Positions 1-11,884 of a stretch of DNA of 64,000 nucleotides are shown in pieces. The notes below the pieces were generated by a model that was not told the DNA's origin, ran no database searches, and saw only the letters and a list, made by a program, of their open reading frames with translations. Numbering within the stretch: the stretch's first letter is position 1; each line of letters begins with the position of its first letter. The stretch lies in NCBI RefSeq assembly GCF_963924675.1, contig NC_089226.1:42425124-42489123 (forward strand), read 5' to 3'. This DNA is from Phocoena phocoena (lineage: Eukaryota > Chordata > Mammalia > Artiodactyla > Phocoenidae). Made by a program: the position numbers and the translations under genes.

Positions 1-405
1 GCCAGATCATAATGAACTCCATCCCAAGAGTGTCAGTAGAGAGCATATGGGGAACTTGGGTTTTTACCCCTAAGTGGCACTAAGAAGTGGGAAGCTTCTC
101 TCTCCATTTGCTGGTATCAGAAGAGACCTAGAGGGGAGTCAGGACTTTCACCTAGGCCCAGAAGTAATGGAGGCTACAAGGGGATTCCTACCCCTCTGAG
201 CCAAGGAGATATCAGTGGAGCCCCAGTAAGGTGCTGGAACTACCAGTGAAGCCCAGCACATTGTATCAATGTCAGTTTCCTGGTTTTGATATTACACTAT
301 AACATATCAAACTCTATTCATTGAGGAAAAGTGGGTGAAAAGTACATGGGACCTCTCTGTACTGTTCTCTGACAGCTAATGAATTTGTCATTACCTCAAA
401 AGTAA
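1..405 (+). mobile_element. L1 3'-end fragment (3'UTR)
   Basis: From about 265 to 405 the sequence has the layout of an old L1 3'UTR: a tcctggttttgatatta-type block, then a tgggtgaaaagtacatggga-type block and an A-rich end with aaagtaaaaaag. Positions 1-260 are probably more of the same 3' region, but I recognise them less well. No reading frame survives. The element continues off the left edge of the window. Confidence 0.6.
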
Positions 406-699
406 AAAAGAGAGAAATATATGTATCAAAAATTTAAACTTTTTCTCACAACTTGATTTCCAATAAATCATTTCCACTTTTACATGAGAAATCAAGGCTG
501 ATTACATAATAAAGTTTCAAGACAAAAATATGCATTTTCCTTACTACTCTCAACTTCTTTTAAAAGACTGGTCCAAAATACACACTTACATGCACACAGT
601 AACTAATTAGTGACCATTTCCTAGGAAAGGTTCTGCAAGATGATTGACTTTCATTGCAAAGTCAGGCTAATTGTTTACTTAACCCAGATTTCCTTTCCT
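406..699. other. Unassigned AT-rich sequence
   Basis: I see no gene, RNA or recognisable repeat in this stretch. Confidence 0.4.
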
Positions 700-1075
700 T
701 CTGGATAATGTATAGCTAGCCCACATTTCTCAGGCTCTCTTTTAGTTATGTGCGATCATGTGACTGAGGTCTTGGAAAATGGAATATTATTGGAAGTGAT
801 ATACGTTTCTTACAGACTTGGCCCATAACTACCTCCCAGGTGATCTCTCATTCTCCTTCTCCATCTGTACCTCAATGGAGAGCACTCCAGGTGTCCTAGA
901 GGAGACCTGAGCCTCAAGATGAAGGGGCCTGAATACCAGAATGACTCTAAGGAGCAGAGCATCATTTTTTCTTGCAACCAACTGGACTTTAAGTGAATGA
1001 CTAATAAATTCCAGTTCTTAAAGCCATTTAGACCTTGGGACCTTAGGGTTTATCTGTTACTGCACTTTTAGTGCT
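700..1075 (+). mobile_element. Old LTR-like remnant (MaLR-like 3' end)
   Basis: The segment at about 990-1060 resembles the 3' end of mammalian MaLR-type LTRs: an aataaattccagttctta block followed by an aagccatttagacc block and a gttactgca motif. The upstream part is too diverged to place the 5' boundary. The family assignment is tentative. Confidence 0.35.
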
Positions 1076-1820
1076 GTCAAGAAGGGGTGGTAGTGGTGTT
1101 TGGGATCTTCTTCTCTAGAGACTAAACAGGTTAAAATTCTAAAATATGTTTCAAACTTGATACCTGATACCACCTGGGTGTTCACAAGGGAGTGAAGTCA
1201 GGGCATCAAGTTCTAGTTTAATCTATTTTGCTTCATCTTGAAAATGAGATAATTGGAGAAGGTTATCTCTATGCTTCATTTCTAACAGTCAAGAATATAT
1301 TAGTTTGTATGAGATACAGCACACACTTGGCACCCTTGTGCTTCATTCTCCTTTACTCGTGAGAGATATTGGTAAAAAATTACCTGGCGGTTTCCCTCGG
1401 AGTATAGATGTAGCCTCAGACTCCTCAATAGTGCTTCAGGCAGCTGTTACCAACCTATTTGCATTGACACAAGCAGTGAAACCTATTGCTTAGTGCTACT
1501 CTATATATTGACCTAAAATCAGTTTTTGGTTTTAGCACCTACCCCATCCTTCCTAGGGAAGCTGATCATGTGGCACCTCTAGGGTACAACTCTCTTCCCC
1601 CACAATCTTTATCTATCTCTCACACCTATCTATCCTCATTTGAAATGATGGTATTTGTGAGAGAAATTATGTTTTGCAGGGAAATGTCTAGATTTTAACA
1701 CACAAAGCTTGAGAATTCATGTCCTGAAGACACCAAAGGAGAAACAATCTTTAGGAAACTTTAGAATTAGGTAAATATTTATTTTCATTAATACAAACAG
1801 ATACCTTATATTTCATTTTT
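1076..1820. other. Unassigned sequence
   Basis: The short open frames here (62 and 70 codons) have no recognisable domain and lie in ordinary AT-rich DNA. I see nothing else. Confidence 0.4.
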
Positions 1821-1834
1821 TGAATGGGACCTTA

Positions 1835-2041
1835 TTATTATTATTTTTTGCGGTACGCAGGCCTCTCACTGTTGCGGCCTCTCCCGTTGCGGAGCACAGG
1901 CTCCGGACACGCAGGCTCAGCGGCCATGGCTCACGGGCCTAGTCGCTTCGCAGCATGTGGGATCTTCCCAGACTGGGGCACGAACCCGTGTCCCCTGCAT
2001 CGGCAGGCGGACTCTCAACTACTGCGCCACCAGGGAAGCCC
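1835..2041 (-). mobile_element. CHR-type SINE, short subtype
   Basis: Read on the minus strand this is a tRNA-derived SINE: head gggcttccctggtggcgcag, a B-box-like segment with gttcgtgcccc, and an end at gcgtaccgcaaaaa. It is flanked by a perfect 14-bp target-site duplication (tgaatgggacctta) at 1821-1834 and 2042-2055, which marks L1-mediated retroposition. The body is about 205 bp and lacks the longer tail of the other CHR copies in the window. The 84-codon open frame across it is a by-product of the SINE. Confidence 0.95.
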
Positions 2042-2055
2042 TGAATGGGACCTTA

Positions 2056-3000
2056 GAGACAAAGAAATAAGTTCATAAATTTATTTAAAAATGTGTTGAG
2101 AGAGGCCCATATTTCTTGATTATTCTAACTCCTTTTGGGGGTATGAAACCTACCCCTGGCTGTTTCATTTGTGTGGAAACAGCACTATTGCTTATAATAT
2201 CTATTTTCTTCCTCCTCTTCCTTACCAACAGAAATAAAAACTATTTGAGATGGTAATGAATGAGTCAAATGGTAAATCCTTGCTATCTCAGTCTTCCTGG
2301 CATGCAGTTTACAGGACAGTTAGGGAATACAGTCACCTCCGATGAGATGTAAATAGGATTACACTGTTATTTTCTGAGAAAAATTGCTCTTTCTGATGCA
2401 GATTCTGTCCCCTTTTCCTTCTCTTCTTCTTTGAATGCAGTCCCAGTGGCCTCATCTGCAGCAGCCATTTAGAAATCATAATGGAAAGGACTAAAGAATC
2501 ATAGACACATTTGCCCTAATACTGAAGCATTGAGCCAATACCAGCATCCACTTATCTCTAGATGTTGTTTTATGAGAAAAACAAACCCATACTTTTTAAG
2601 CCAGAGTATTTATGTTTTTCTACAGCTGACAGCCAGATAATAGGCTGTGTTTACAATAAATATCCAAACAGGGGAATATTTTCTTTTCCAAAAGAAGAAA
2701 AGATATATCACCTTAGTAAGAATTGGAAACGTTTTAACAAGGGAATTTTAAGAATATAATTATGAAATAGGGAGAAAGATCTAAAATAACCCTGGGTCAA
2801 AAATTCAAGACTAACTATGAAAGTTATGTAAATGATGTTTTATATATGAGTATATAACCTCTCAACCCTCTGTAGGAAAGAGTCTAAAGCTTTAGTCAGA
2901 TTTCAAAGAGTTCTGGGACTCAATAAATTTTAAGAACCATTATAGAAGTTTTAGGTATACACCACTGGAAATAACTGATAATTTACTCAACATTAAGTCT
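2056..3000. other. Unassigned sequence
   Basis: This is AT-rich sequence without a recognised repeat. A 65-codon open frame at 2562-2759 is lysine-rich, has no domain signature and is best treated as chance. Confidence 0.4.
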
Positions 3001-3004
3001 TATA

Positions 3005-3195
3005 AAATTAATGTGCTGAGTATTTACTAATTTTAGACACAGTGCTGTCTTGCATCTGCCTCTCTGTTATTTCATTTACTTTTCACAACAACCCTATGAG
3101 GAAAGGATATTTTTACTCTCACTTAAAAGATGATGACACTGACATCTTAAAGGATTAAATAACCTGCACCTAATTCTTAAACACTACTTATCATG
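3005..3195 (-). repeat. MIR SINE, reverse orientation
   Basis: The MIR core is visible in reverse orientation: a tttcacaacaaccctatgag block, then a stretch corresponding to 'attttacagatgaggaaactgag', and an ending equivalent to 'aagtaacttgcccaagg'. Divergence is high, as expected of an ancient tRNA-derived SINE. Confidence 0.8.
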
Positions 3196-3269
3196 TCCTA
3201 TTCATAACATCTAGAATGATACCTGGTAAACAGTAGGTAGTAAGTAAATATTTTCAATGAATACTAATG

Positions 3270-3945
3270 CATACTGCTTCTGCTTGTGCTATCTTGCTTT
3301 ATTGAGCACATATTATGCCATGGCCTCATTCTGAGGTCTTAGAATATAAAATATCCTTAAGAGATTGCCCTTGTCCCTAAGGAGATGACAGTTTAATGTA
3401 TAACATTTTATGTAAACAGGTAATTTCAATGTTATATATAGGCAACATTTTTTTTTTACTAAGATAATCAAGAACGAATTCAGAGTTGATGAACTTCGAG
3501 CTATGAACATAATAAACAAAGAAAATAGCAACTGAAAAGGCATAAGCCTATAAAAAAGATAGATAAGAATGTGAGAGTGGCTAACATATAAAATATAAGG
3601 AGAGTGGTGGCAGGAGATAAGTTAGGTTTAGATTAAATTGTGAAGGGTATTACATAGCAAGGTAGGAAGTATGGATTTTGTTCTAAGGTTAATGAGGAAT
3701 TAACATGGATTGCTAAGTAGTGAAGTGAAAGCTCAGATTTGTTTTTAGCAAGGTAACTCTGGAATCAGTGTGGAAGAAGAAAGAGAAAGAGGAGGATTGC
3801 TGTAGCTGTCTAGGCATAAAAGCTGAAGGCATCTGCCTTGAGTGGCTAGATACAGAAGAGTCCTGAAGACAGATAGTGCATGTAATTCAATGAAAAATAT
3901 AAAAGGAAACAAAATAGGGTTATTGGACACAGAGATATGTAATAA
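3270..3945 (+). repeat. Ancient mammalian interspersed repeat (unnamed, copy 1)
   Basis: This copy runs from a tattgagcacatattatgcc start, through 'gcccttgtccctaaggagatgacag', to blocks equivalent to 'ggattttgttctaagg' and 'ggattgctgtagctgtctagg'. The same series of blocks recurs at 58.7-59.8 kb and in part at 40.3, 54.5 and 59.9/62.6 kb, so the window itself shows it is a dispersed family. I cannot give its name with confidence. Confidence 0.6.
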
Positions 3946-3955
3946 CTTATCATTA

Positions 3956-4626
3956 CAGTCGATCATTATTTGCAGATTCTGTATTGCAAATTTGCCTACT
4001 TATTCCATTTGTTTGTAACCCCAAATCAAAACTTGCAGCACTTTGGGTCACTCACAGACATGTACTAAGTGGCAATAAATTTGAATCACCCAGCAAGCAC
4101 GGTCCCAGCTGAAGTGCAACAAGGTGATGCTCTGCCTTCCTGTTTCAGCTTTCATACTGTAAAGAAGTGTCCTATTCACAGTCTATTTAGTGCTATGTTT
4201 CTCCCATTTGCTGCTTTTCTTGTTGATTTCACTGTTTAAAATGGCACCCAAGCATAATGCTGGAGTGCTGTCTAGTGCTCATATGTGCAAGAAGGTCTGT
4301 GCTATGCCTTAGGGAGAAAATGTGTGTTAGGTAAGCTTTGTTCAAAAAGCTTTTTTGAACAAAGCTTTTTTCAAAAAAAGGTTTTAGTGCTTTTGGCCAT
4401 GAATTAAATGCTAATAAATTAATACTATTTATTAAACACAGTGTCTTTGAACATAAATACACATAAAACAATTATATGTATTGATAGGTTGAAAAAATAT
4501 TGTGGCCAGAAGCTCTCAGGAACCTAACCATGTTTTTCTCCTAGAAGCAATGGCTTAGTATTTGCTAATTCATTGTCCACAGCAATTTTATAGAACATAA
4601 GTACTAAAGATAATGAAAATGGACTG
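3956..4626 (+). mobile_element. Tigger-like (pogo/Tc1-mariner) DNA transposon, internally deleted
   Basis: The ends cagtcgatcattatttgcag and the reverse complement of aatgaaaatggactg form terminal inverted repeats, and both flanks carry the TA dinucleotide expected of this superfamily (3954-3955 and 4627-4628). The interior around 4240-4335 retains a decayed N-terminal piece of a CENP-B/Tigger-like transposase beginning atggcacccaag, with stops. An unusual palindrome sits at 4333-4367. The length of about 670 bp is far below an autonomous Tigger, so it is a non-autonomous derivative. Confidence 0.8.
4333..4367. repeat. Short palindrome inside the Tigger element
   Basis: The arm aagctttgttcaaaa (4333-4347) is followed after 5 bp by its exact reverse complement ttttgaacaaagctt (4353-4367). 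A further tttttcaaaaaaag follows. It probably arose from a local template-switch duplication within the transposon. Confidence 0.85.
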
Positions 4627-4639
4627 TACATATAACAGA

Positions 4640-5130
4640 ATATTTGACTTGGAAACATATGAAATAACCAAATTCTATGCTATTATTGCACAGAACAAAC
4701 TTAAGTCCAAATGTATAAAGTGAAGTGCCCAAAATTGCATACTTACTTATCACTAAGACTAGAACAGAATTAGGAGTGTTATATATTTTCCAGTACTTTT
4801 CCCCCTTCACAAAAATATACATTTTTAAACAGAGTGCTGTCATGGACAGAATATTTAAGCTAAAGTATTAGGTGGTTATATTTCCTCTTTTTAATTGGAA
4901 GGAGTGTCTATGATGGACATAGATGTTGAACTGTATGTATGATGCAGAGTTTCTGCTCTGCTTCCCTTCCCTCATCAAGGCTGACCCTAAACTTGTGTGA
5001 CTCCAGTCTAAACCTAGATAGATTCAGAATCCAAGAACCTTTCAAAGATGACTGGAAGGATCTCTCATAAACACACCTGCCCTGGTGAGAATAACACCAT
5101 TCTCACACCAATCATCAACTTTCTGGGAAG
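4640..5130. other. Unassigned sequence
   Basis: I recognise no gene or repeat here. Confidence 0.4.
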
Positions 5131-5144
5131 TCATAATCTAGCAT

Positions 5145-5358
5145 AGAGGTCAAGAAAATATGACCTACAGAATAAACTTGGACCATTGCTTATTTTTGTA
5201 AATAAAGTTTTAGTGGAACTCATGCATGCTTATTTGTTCAGATATTGTCTACGACTACTTTCATGCTACAATTGTAGAACTGAGTAGTTGTAACAGAATT
5301 GTATGGACCCTTATATTTACTATATTGCCCTTTATAGAGAATGTGCACTGACCCCTGG
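5145..5358 (+). mobile_element. Non-autonomous hAT-type DNA transposon
   Basis: The element begins agaggtcaag, ends ctgacccctgg and contains the characteristic tttgtaaataaagttttag block. The 8-bp duplication tctagcat occurs at 5137-5144 and again at 5359-5366. Eight base pairs is the duplication length of the hAT superfamily. A second, partial copy lies on the minus strand at about 21,105-21,182. Confidence 0.8.
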
Positions 5359-5366
5359 TCTAGCAT

Positions 5367-6515
5367 ATAGCATAAACTTTGGTGCCAGTTTCCATGTAAA
5401 TCGTCACGATGACAATCTTTGAAAACATTTCATCAGTTGTTCTGTCCTTAACTTGTGGTTTAAGGTACTATATTGAGGAGACATCAAGTGTCTGGATGAT
5501 ATGAAAAGATTATCTTTTGCTATTTGATGTCATCCAAAAATCTGAATCAATTTAACAAAGTGAGCCATAACTCATTTTAGCACTTACTGAATTACTTGTC
5601 AGTCACCTGAGTTTCCCCACTCAAGGATTACAGTGTTAAGATTCTGAATCAACAATGAATTGCCTGCTCTAGCCCATCCTCACCAGCTGTCAACACTACC
5701 TGAACCAATTTTTATTGTGCTGTCAATGCGAACTGACATTCCGAATCAGCAAAAGGACAGAATTAACTTCCCAAGTGTCTTTCCTGTTGCACAGGCATAT
5801 GTAAGAACTGCTTTTATTTAGCTTAGTGACATTTGCTTCGCGAGTACTGACAAAACGTCGTGTCTAAACAAATGTTGATTGCACAGATTCATTTTCCCAT
5901 GATAATGAATGTTAAATGCATGAGGTAATTATACAATAATCTGAAAACCACACACAGTGACTTTTGCTTAATGGAATTACTTGGGAAAGAGTGTTTTAAT
6001 TATATAACCTGACACTTCAATGAAAAGAATACTGTGGTAAACATTTTAGCAGAACCTCTGCTATATTCCTATTCTTGTTAAGATGGGCATTGTATGTATG
6101 GAGGCTTCCTGAAGTTTTAAAAAATTTCTTTTCTTAATTAGTATATTATGGCTGAATTAAGACATCATTGCAGTTTCTTCTAGTCTCATAGACATCTTTA
6201 GTAAGGAAGGTTTAGTGCCACAAATGAGTATTTTATGAGAATTAAGAATTGTATAAAGTCTTTGTCTCAGAATTTGCTAGGTGTCAGGTAGAGAGAAGTA
6301 GTAGGGCTTGGAGGAATCACAGAAAGTATGAATAATTGTGATTTCCTCTTGGATATAGACCAGAGACTATTTTTTCATGGACTCTTTCTAAGGATTGTAG
6401 GAATAGTAGAGTGGAAATGAAAAGAAAATCTAACCATGGGTGAGGAATGTAGAAAGATAAGATGTCTTGGGTTTAAATGCTATATGGAGGGAAGAATGAC
6501 AAGGGCATGGGTCAA
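5367..6515. other. Repeat-free segment with a small CpG cluster
   Basis: I recognise no repeat here. At about 5,727-5,868 several CpGs persist (aatgcgaact, attccgaatc, cttcgcgagt, aacgtcgtgt) in otherwise CpG-poor DNA, together with a gaatcagca motif. This is described further as a finding. Confidence 0.4.
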
Positions 6516-6519
6516 GAAT

Positions 6520-7590
6520 AAGGGTGAAAATACACAAAAATCAAATCAAAATAGATTAAAAACTTGCATATAAGACCTAAAACCATAAAACTCCTAGAAG
6601 GAGACATAGAAGGTTAGCTCCTTGACACTGGCAAAGTTTTTTTGGATTTGGCGCCGAAAGCAGAGGCAACAAAGTAAAAATGAGCAAGTGGGTCCACATC
6701 TAGCTAAAAAGCTTCTACACAGCTAAGGAAACAATCAACAAAATGAAAAGACAACATACAGAATACGAGAAAATATTTGCAAACAACATATTTGATAAGT
6801 GGTTGATATCCAAAATATGCAGGTAACTCATACAACTCAACAGCAAATAACCCACAGGTAACATAATTTTAAAATTGGCAAAGGATCTGAGTAGACATTT
6901 TTCCAAAGAAGACATGCAAATGGCTAATGGGTATATGAGAAATTGCTCAACATCAGTAATCATTAAGGAAGTGCAAAGCAAAACCACAATGAGCTATCAC
7001 CTCACACCTGTTGTGTCATCAAGAAGATAAAAGATAATACATGTGACAAGAATGTAGAGAAAAGAGAATTTTCCTTGTAAATGACAAGGAAATCCTGTCA
7101 TTTACAACAAAGTGTTTGAATCTGGGATATTATGCTAAGTGAAATAAGCCAGACAGAGAAAGACAAATACAACACGGTGTCACTTATATGTGGAATCTAA
7201 AAAAAACAATTGAATTCATAGAAACAGAGAGTAGAAAAGTGGTTATCAGGGGATGGGGGTGGGAGAAATCAGGAGAGGCTGGTAAAAGGGTACAAACTTT
7301 CAGTTATAAGATGAATAAGGACTGATGATCTCATGTATAACATGGTGACTATAGTTGATAACACTGTATTGTATAACTGAAATTTGCTAAGATAGTAGAA
7401 CTTAAATATTCTCATCCCCCCACACACATGCAAAAAAAAGGTAAATATCTGAGGTGATAGATGTTACTTAACTAAGTGAGAGGCATCTTTTCACAATGAA
7501 TATGCATATCAAATCATCATGCTATATACTTTAAATACCTTTCAATTTTATTTGCCAATAATACTATAATAAAACTGGAGAAAAAAATGA
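6520..7590 (+). mobile_element. L1 fragment: ORF2 C-terminal region plus 3'UTR, sense
   Basis: From 6540 to about 7070 the sequence follows the L1 ORF2 C-terminal region (blocks equivalent to 'aaaactcctagaagg', 'gcaaatggctaatggg', 'ccacaatgagctatcacctcaca'). From about 7110 it follows the 3'UTR (aagtgaaataagccagacag, tataagatgaataag, catcatgctatatacttta). Around 7075-7105 a segment is missing and is replaced by a short repeat of 'aatgacaaggaaatcctgtc' type. The coding frame is destroyed. Confidence 0.85.
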
Positions 7591-7599
7591 GCATGAAGA

Positions 7600-8130
7600 C
7601 ATAAGTATAGAATGTGCTGTATTTATGAAATAAGTTGTGATGTACAAAAAAAGATCATTTTAAAAAATGGCATACATTTAAGAAATGTAAGAGAGATTAA
7701 GTAAGGATATTGAACATGCCTTGGTTTTGGGAAGAGTGGGCTATTTGAGAAGCAACACAAAATGGGAAGATGGGAGTATTTAGACTATGAGTTATACATC
7801 TAACTTCCATAATTTTATATTGAGTCAATTGACCTGTGGTTCTAGTCTCATCATCAAAAGTCGCTATAAGGTACATGAAGGCATGTGTAGCAATGACCAG
7901 AAAGCACTGGCCAGTTCAGAGTTGTTCTTTGATTTGTGGTTTCAGCCGATCTTAGCTGGACCTAGACCTTTTCACCTATTCATAGGCCAACTGTGAAACC
8001 AGTGGCAATCCTGACAGTAATCTGTGATTTGGGGCTCGTTAACATCATGTATTCAACCATTCAAATCAATTAGCCTAGAGTATAAAAGCAACAGAGTGCA
8101 GATCTTCTGAATATCCTTAGCTCAGTCCCT
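7600..8130. other. Unassigned sequence
   Basis: I see no supported feature. A 69-codon open frame at 7787-7996 has no recognisable domain. Confidence 0.4.
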
Positions 8131-8134
8131 AACC

Positions 8135-8290
8135 ACATGGACTTTAAGGTTAGAAAGATATGGCTTTTTTTCCAGCTTTGCCATTTATTGGATGTGTGAT
8201 TTCAGATACGTGAATTAACTCTTTCCAAACAGCAATACTTTAATTATGTTAAGATGGGAATAATAATTCACAGGATTGGTATCTACCAAA
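8135..8290 (+). repeat. MIR SINE
   Basis: The sequence follows the MIR order: 'gactttaaggttagaaagatatgg', 'ttgccatttattggatgtgtga', 'gttaagatgggaataataattcacagg'. It is moderately diverged and truncated at both ends. Confidence 0.8.
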
Positions 8291-8299
8291 TGAAAAAAA

Positions 8300-9305
8300 T
8301 AGCATCAAACAATGTTATTATTTAAAGAAATAATTTCACTGTTTGAAAGTGATCATGGGCTGCATGGAAGGCTAAATATTACATGTTCTATAAGCAACAT
8401 GAGATAGGCAAAAAAAACCAGAGAATCCAGACTCTACCAAAGTGCCGTTTGCAGCCAGAAATGGAACAAACACTATTTTCTTAGATTCTAATATTAATTT
8501 AATGTTTTCCTGACTTTAGCAGAGATGTATTGCTTACATACCATAGTATTTCAACAGATACAGCTTTAAAATCTGTGGGAGGACTGAAATGATGGCTTTG
8601 CAAGGTACAGAGTCCCAAGGAATTCTTAAGGCTCTGCTCTAACTCTGCAAATAGAACCTGGTGGCAGCATCTGACAAAGAATTTTGCTGAAGTGAGCTTT
8701 AAAGCAGATGTTAGTCAGATTGGTGCTACCTGATACACTAATAGGTGAGTTTAATACTGCTCCATTTGAGAAAATAAAATCTGTAGATTAAAGTGCAACT
8801 GGAAGGTTGTGACTCAATCTCACAAGTATAATGTCTATGAAGTAGCTCCTTAAAAGGAAAGAAAGCAAATAAAAAGATTTTACAATCAAGGATAGCTACC
8901 AGTTTTCTAGGAGGTTAGAATTCAATTCCCAAGTGTTTTTAGAAAACTTTCATATCTATATCAAGTAAAAAGACAATTTCTACCTTGGCAGTCCTTTGTT
9001 TGCCTTATTCTTTTAGAGCCGCTTAATAACGCTCCCTTCCCTCTGTTTCCTTAAGAAGAATCTTCTCCAAACCTTCATGGTTTGGTGAAACAATAGTTTC
9101 CTATAATTTTTCAAAAAGAGAAATGGTATGGTTTGAGGAAGATATCTTCTGAGGCCCTCTTCTAGGGCCTGCATCTGGATTTTCAGAATTGATCTCTATA
9201 GAACTCCAGCAGCTCCTTAACATGCCCTGTGAGAAAGAAGGTAGCATCGTCAAGTTTAAGTAAGAGATTATGTTAGAGATTCCTATACAACCTCATAAAA
9301 ATTGT
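8300..9305. other. Unassigned sequence
   Basis: I see no gene or recognised repeat in this kilobase. Confidence 0.4.
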
Positions 9306-9309
9306 GAGA

Positions 9310-9455
9310 AGCTTCGTGATAAAGAAACTTGTTTGCTATTGTTTAACCCAATGTTTCCCTATCATATTTAACATAAACTTTTTTCCCCAGTTACAATATA
9401 TTGTCATCTGTGGAGCTGTCCTGTGGAAAGCACTCTGGGAAACACTAATATACCA
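9310..9455 (-). repeat. Possible hAT-type medium-reiterated repeat
   Basis: The end gcactctgggaaacacta, with 'cctgtggaaag' just before it, looks like the terminal part of a MER3/MER5-like hAT element read in reverse. The rest is too diverged to be sure. Confidence 0.3.
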
Positions 9456-9884
9456 TCAATGAGAACTGGCCACGGGAATGTAAGAATGAATATTTAACTA
9501 ATGACCTGATCACTTCTATTGGGGTAGCACTATTAATTGATAGTAGTTTTATATTTACTTTTTGTATCATTGAAATCCTTCTCTTTGTGGAGTGTGCAAC
9601 ATTTTCTACTGATGACTCTAGAAAAGGTCTAACTTGTGCTGATGTTCATTGTTATAACCCTTCTTACATGGGCAGACAGAGGTGAGTTCTCCCTTTAGGC
9701 TAGAAGATGCCCAAGTGCTTTGTCCATAACTCTTTCATCCCCTTAAGATTTCCCTTTAGCCTTTCTCCAGATCCTTTTTTAAGCAGGTACAGAAGTACAA
9801 AACTCATGTTCTCTATTTTTTCAACATCTAGGCCCATCTAGGTTATTTTGCATACTGTTTCCAATTCTATAGACAGCTGTTTTT

Positions 9885-10201
9885 TTTTAATTAATTAATT
9901 AATTTATTTATTTTTGGCTGCATTGGGTCTTCATTGCTGCTCTTGGGGGGCTCTCTCTAGTTTCAGTGAGCACGGGCTACTCTTCGTTGCAGTTAGTGAG
10001 CTTCTCATTGTAGTGGCTTCTCTTGTTGCAGAGCACGGGCTCTAGGTGCGCAGGCTTCAGTAGTTGTGGCACACGGGCTCAGGAGTTGTGACACATGGGC
10101 TTAGTTGCTCCACGACATGTGGAATCTTCCTGGACCAGGGCTCGAGCCCATGTCCCCTGCATTGGCATTGATTCTTAACCACTGAACCACCAGGGAGGCC
10201 C
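9885..10201 (-). mobile_element. CHR-type SINE, long subtype
   Basis: On the minus strand it starts gggcctccctggtggttcag and ends in a ccaaaaataaataaatt-type A-rich tail, giving the longer (about 310 bp) CHR form. A 15-bp target-site duplication, tagacagctgttttt, flanks it at 9870-9884 and 10202-10216. It is more diverged than the short copies. Confidence 0.93.
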
Positions 10202-10219
10202 TAGACAGCTGTTTTTAAT

Positions 10220-11177
10220 TTCCAGACTATATCTTATACTACCAGCTATTGACTATTTGCATGTTTGAATAGCTAACTACTTTATCAAGTCTGCTTTGCA
10301 TTTAGTTTCTCTCTTTTCTGTTTTAATTACTTTTTAAAAATTGTCACTTTCTGCAAACTGAATGAAAGCATCCTTCATCTAAGACACTGATAAAATTTTC
10401 AAGCAACTCAGATCCCAGGTTCTTCTCTTCACCTCCACTCATGCTTCTAAAAATTTTCCTCAATGTAGTCCCACTCACTCACAAACCAATTGTGAATATT
10501 ACTCCTCTCTGCACCTTAGATCCATGTGGTGTCTACATAAGGTATCTTGTCAATGAATGTGTCAGGAAAACATCAAGCCATTCAACAAGCCTTATCAGAA
10601 TAATATTGTCTACACCGTATATTCTGAGCTTACTAGTGAAAATATCATTTGGGAAATAAATGCCTTATGTGATCACACAAATTGTATCTATTATGTTTTT
10701 TCATATTTACAGAGTTTGTTTTCCTATGATAATATGAATTAAATTCATCTGTCATGTACTTCCGTTTCCTAAAGTCATGTTATCTCCATGCTAAACAGGT
10801 ACTAAGCTAGATGATTGCTACCTCACAGTTTTATAAAATTTATTTATTCTTGCATATTTTAACATTTCTGAAGCCAGGATGAATCTTACAACTGATGGTA
10901 TTCTAGCAGTGTGACAGGTTTAATCGGCAGAGGTTTTTTTTTTTAAAGATGCGTATAACAATGATGAATCAGATTCACTGAAGATTTGATGAAATACATA
11001 TTTTAATGCTCCCAATATGTAGAGTACAAGGCTCTGTGACTTGGTGAGATTTTTAGAGGAGAATTAAAATAATGTAATATATCAATTGTATCATGTTTAT
11101 AAAGAGTTTCTATGTACATTGTATCACTTGATTAATATAATAGCAGTGGTCTTGTTATTAGTTTAAATTTATACCTG

Positions 11178-11178
<1 letters not shown>
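10220..11178. other. Unassigned sequence
   Basis: This is AT-rich. Open frames of 72 and 61 codons around 10,441-10,742 overlap one another and show no domain. I see nothing else. Confidence 0.4.

Positions 11179-11211
<33 letters not shown>
11179..11211 (+). repeat. (AC)n microsatellite
   Basis: An uninterrupted run of about 16 AC units. Runs of this length are usually polymorphic. Confidence 0.97.
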
Positions 11212-11214
<3 letters not shown>

Positions 11215-11260
11215 AAGTGACTTGCCCAAGGACACAGATTCACAAGGACAGGAACTAAGT
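11212..11260 (-). repeat. MIR fragment
   Basis: The block agttaagtgacttgcccaag is the reverse-orientation MIR core. Only about 45 bp remain beside the (AC)n tract. Confidence 0.6.
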
Positions 11261-11619
11261 TTATTTTATTTACAGAGCATAAGATAGTGCTTGGTGTATA
11301 GTAGGAAATTAACACATATTTGTAGAAAGGATAGAAGACTGAAGTTGTGCTAAGTTTAACTTATTTTCATGTAAATACTTTTCCCTTCCAGCTATAACAT
11401 TGGCTTTTCCTCTTCATCTCTCTCCAGTACTTTATTGTTTCTCACGGACGGCAAATTCATTAAGGGGTAAGACCAAGTAAAAACACATTAAAAATTATTG
11501 CGATAATATAGAAAACATTTAGAGTTGGAAGAGATTTTAGAGATCATGCAAGCCTTTCTTCTTCATCAAGAAGAGTAAATCAAGGACCAGAGATATTAAA
11601 TGTTGCACTGCTAACCTGT

Positions 11620-11850
11620 CTGTCTTTCTAACTGGCCTGAGTTCCTTGAAGGCAGCAACTGTGAGGTTTAATTGTGTTTCTGAGTCTAGCATGGTTAGTG
11701 TCTGGCACAGAGAAGGCATCTGATAAATACTTATTGAAATAATCTAAAGACCATAAGGGCAGGATATCGCTACTACATCCCCAGCTCCTAACTTGTATAT
11801 AGTAAGCAAGTTGATAAATATCTGTTGAACGGATGAATTAGTGAATTTAA
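11620..11850 (+). repeat. Two successive L2 3' ends
   Basis: The block 'gttccttgaaggcagcaactgtg' through 'gcatctgataaatacttattg' (11,640-11,745) follows the L2 3' terminus. A second similar terminus, 'aagggcaggatatcgc' through 'aaatatctgttgaacggatgaa', lies at 11,750-11,845. This is either two adjacent L2 insertions or a local duplication. Confidence 0.7.
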
Positions 11851-11884
11851 AGATGAATACGCCTTTTGCAAGTTTTCTTCTTCC

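Noticed and set aside
11179..11211. Possible CRISPR-like or tandem array
   Set aside because: It is a simple (AC)n microsatellite; no spaced direct repeats are present anywhere in the window.
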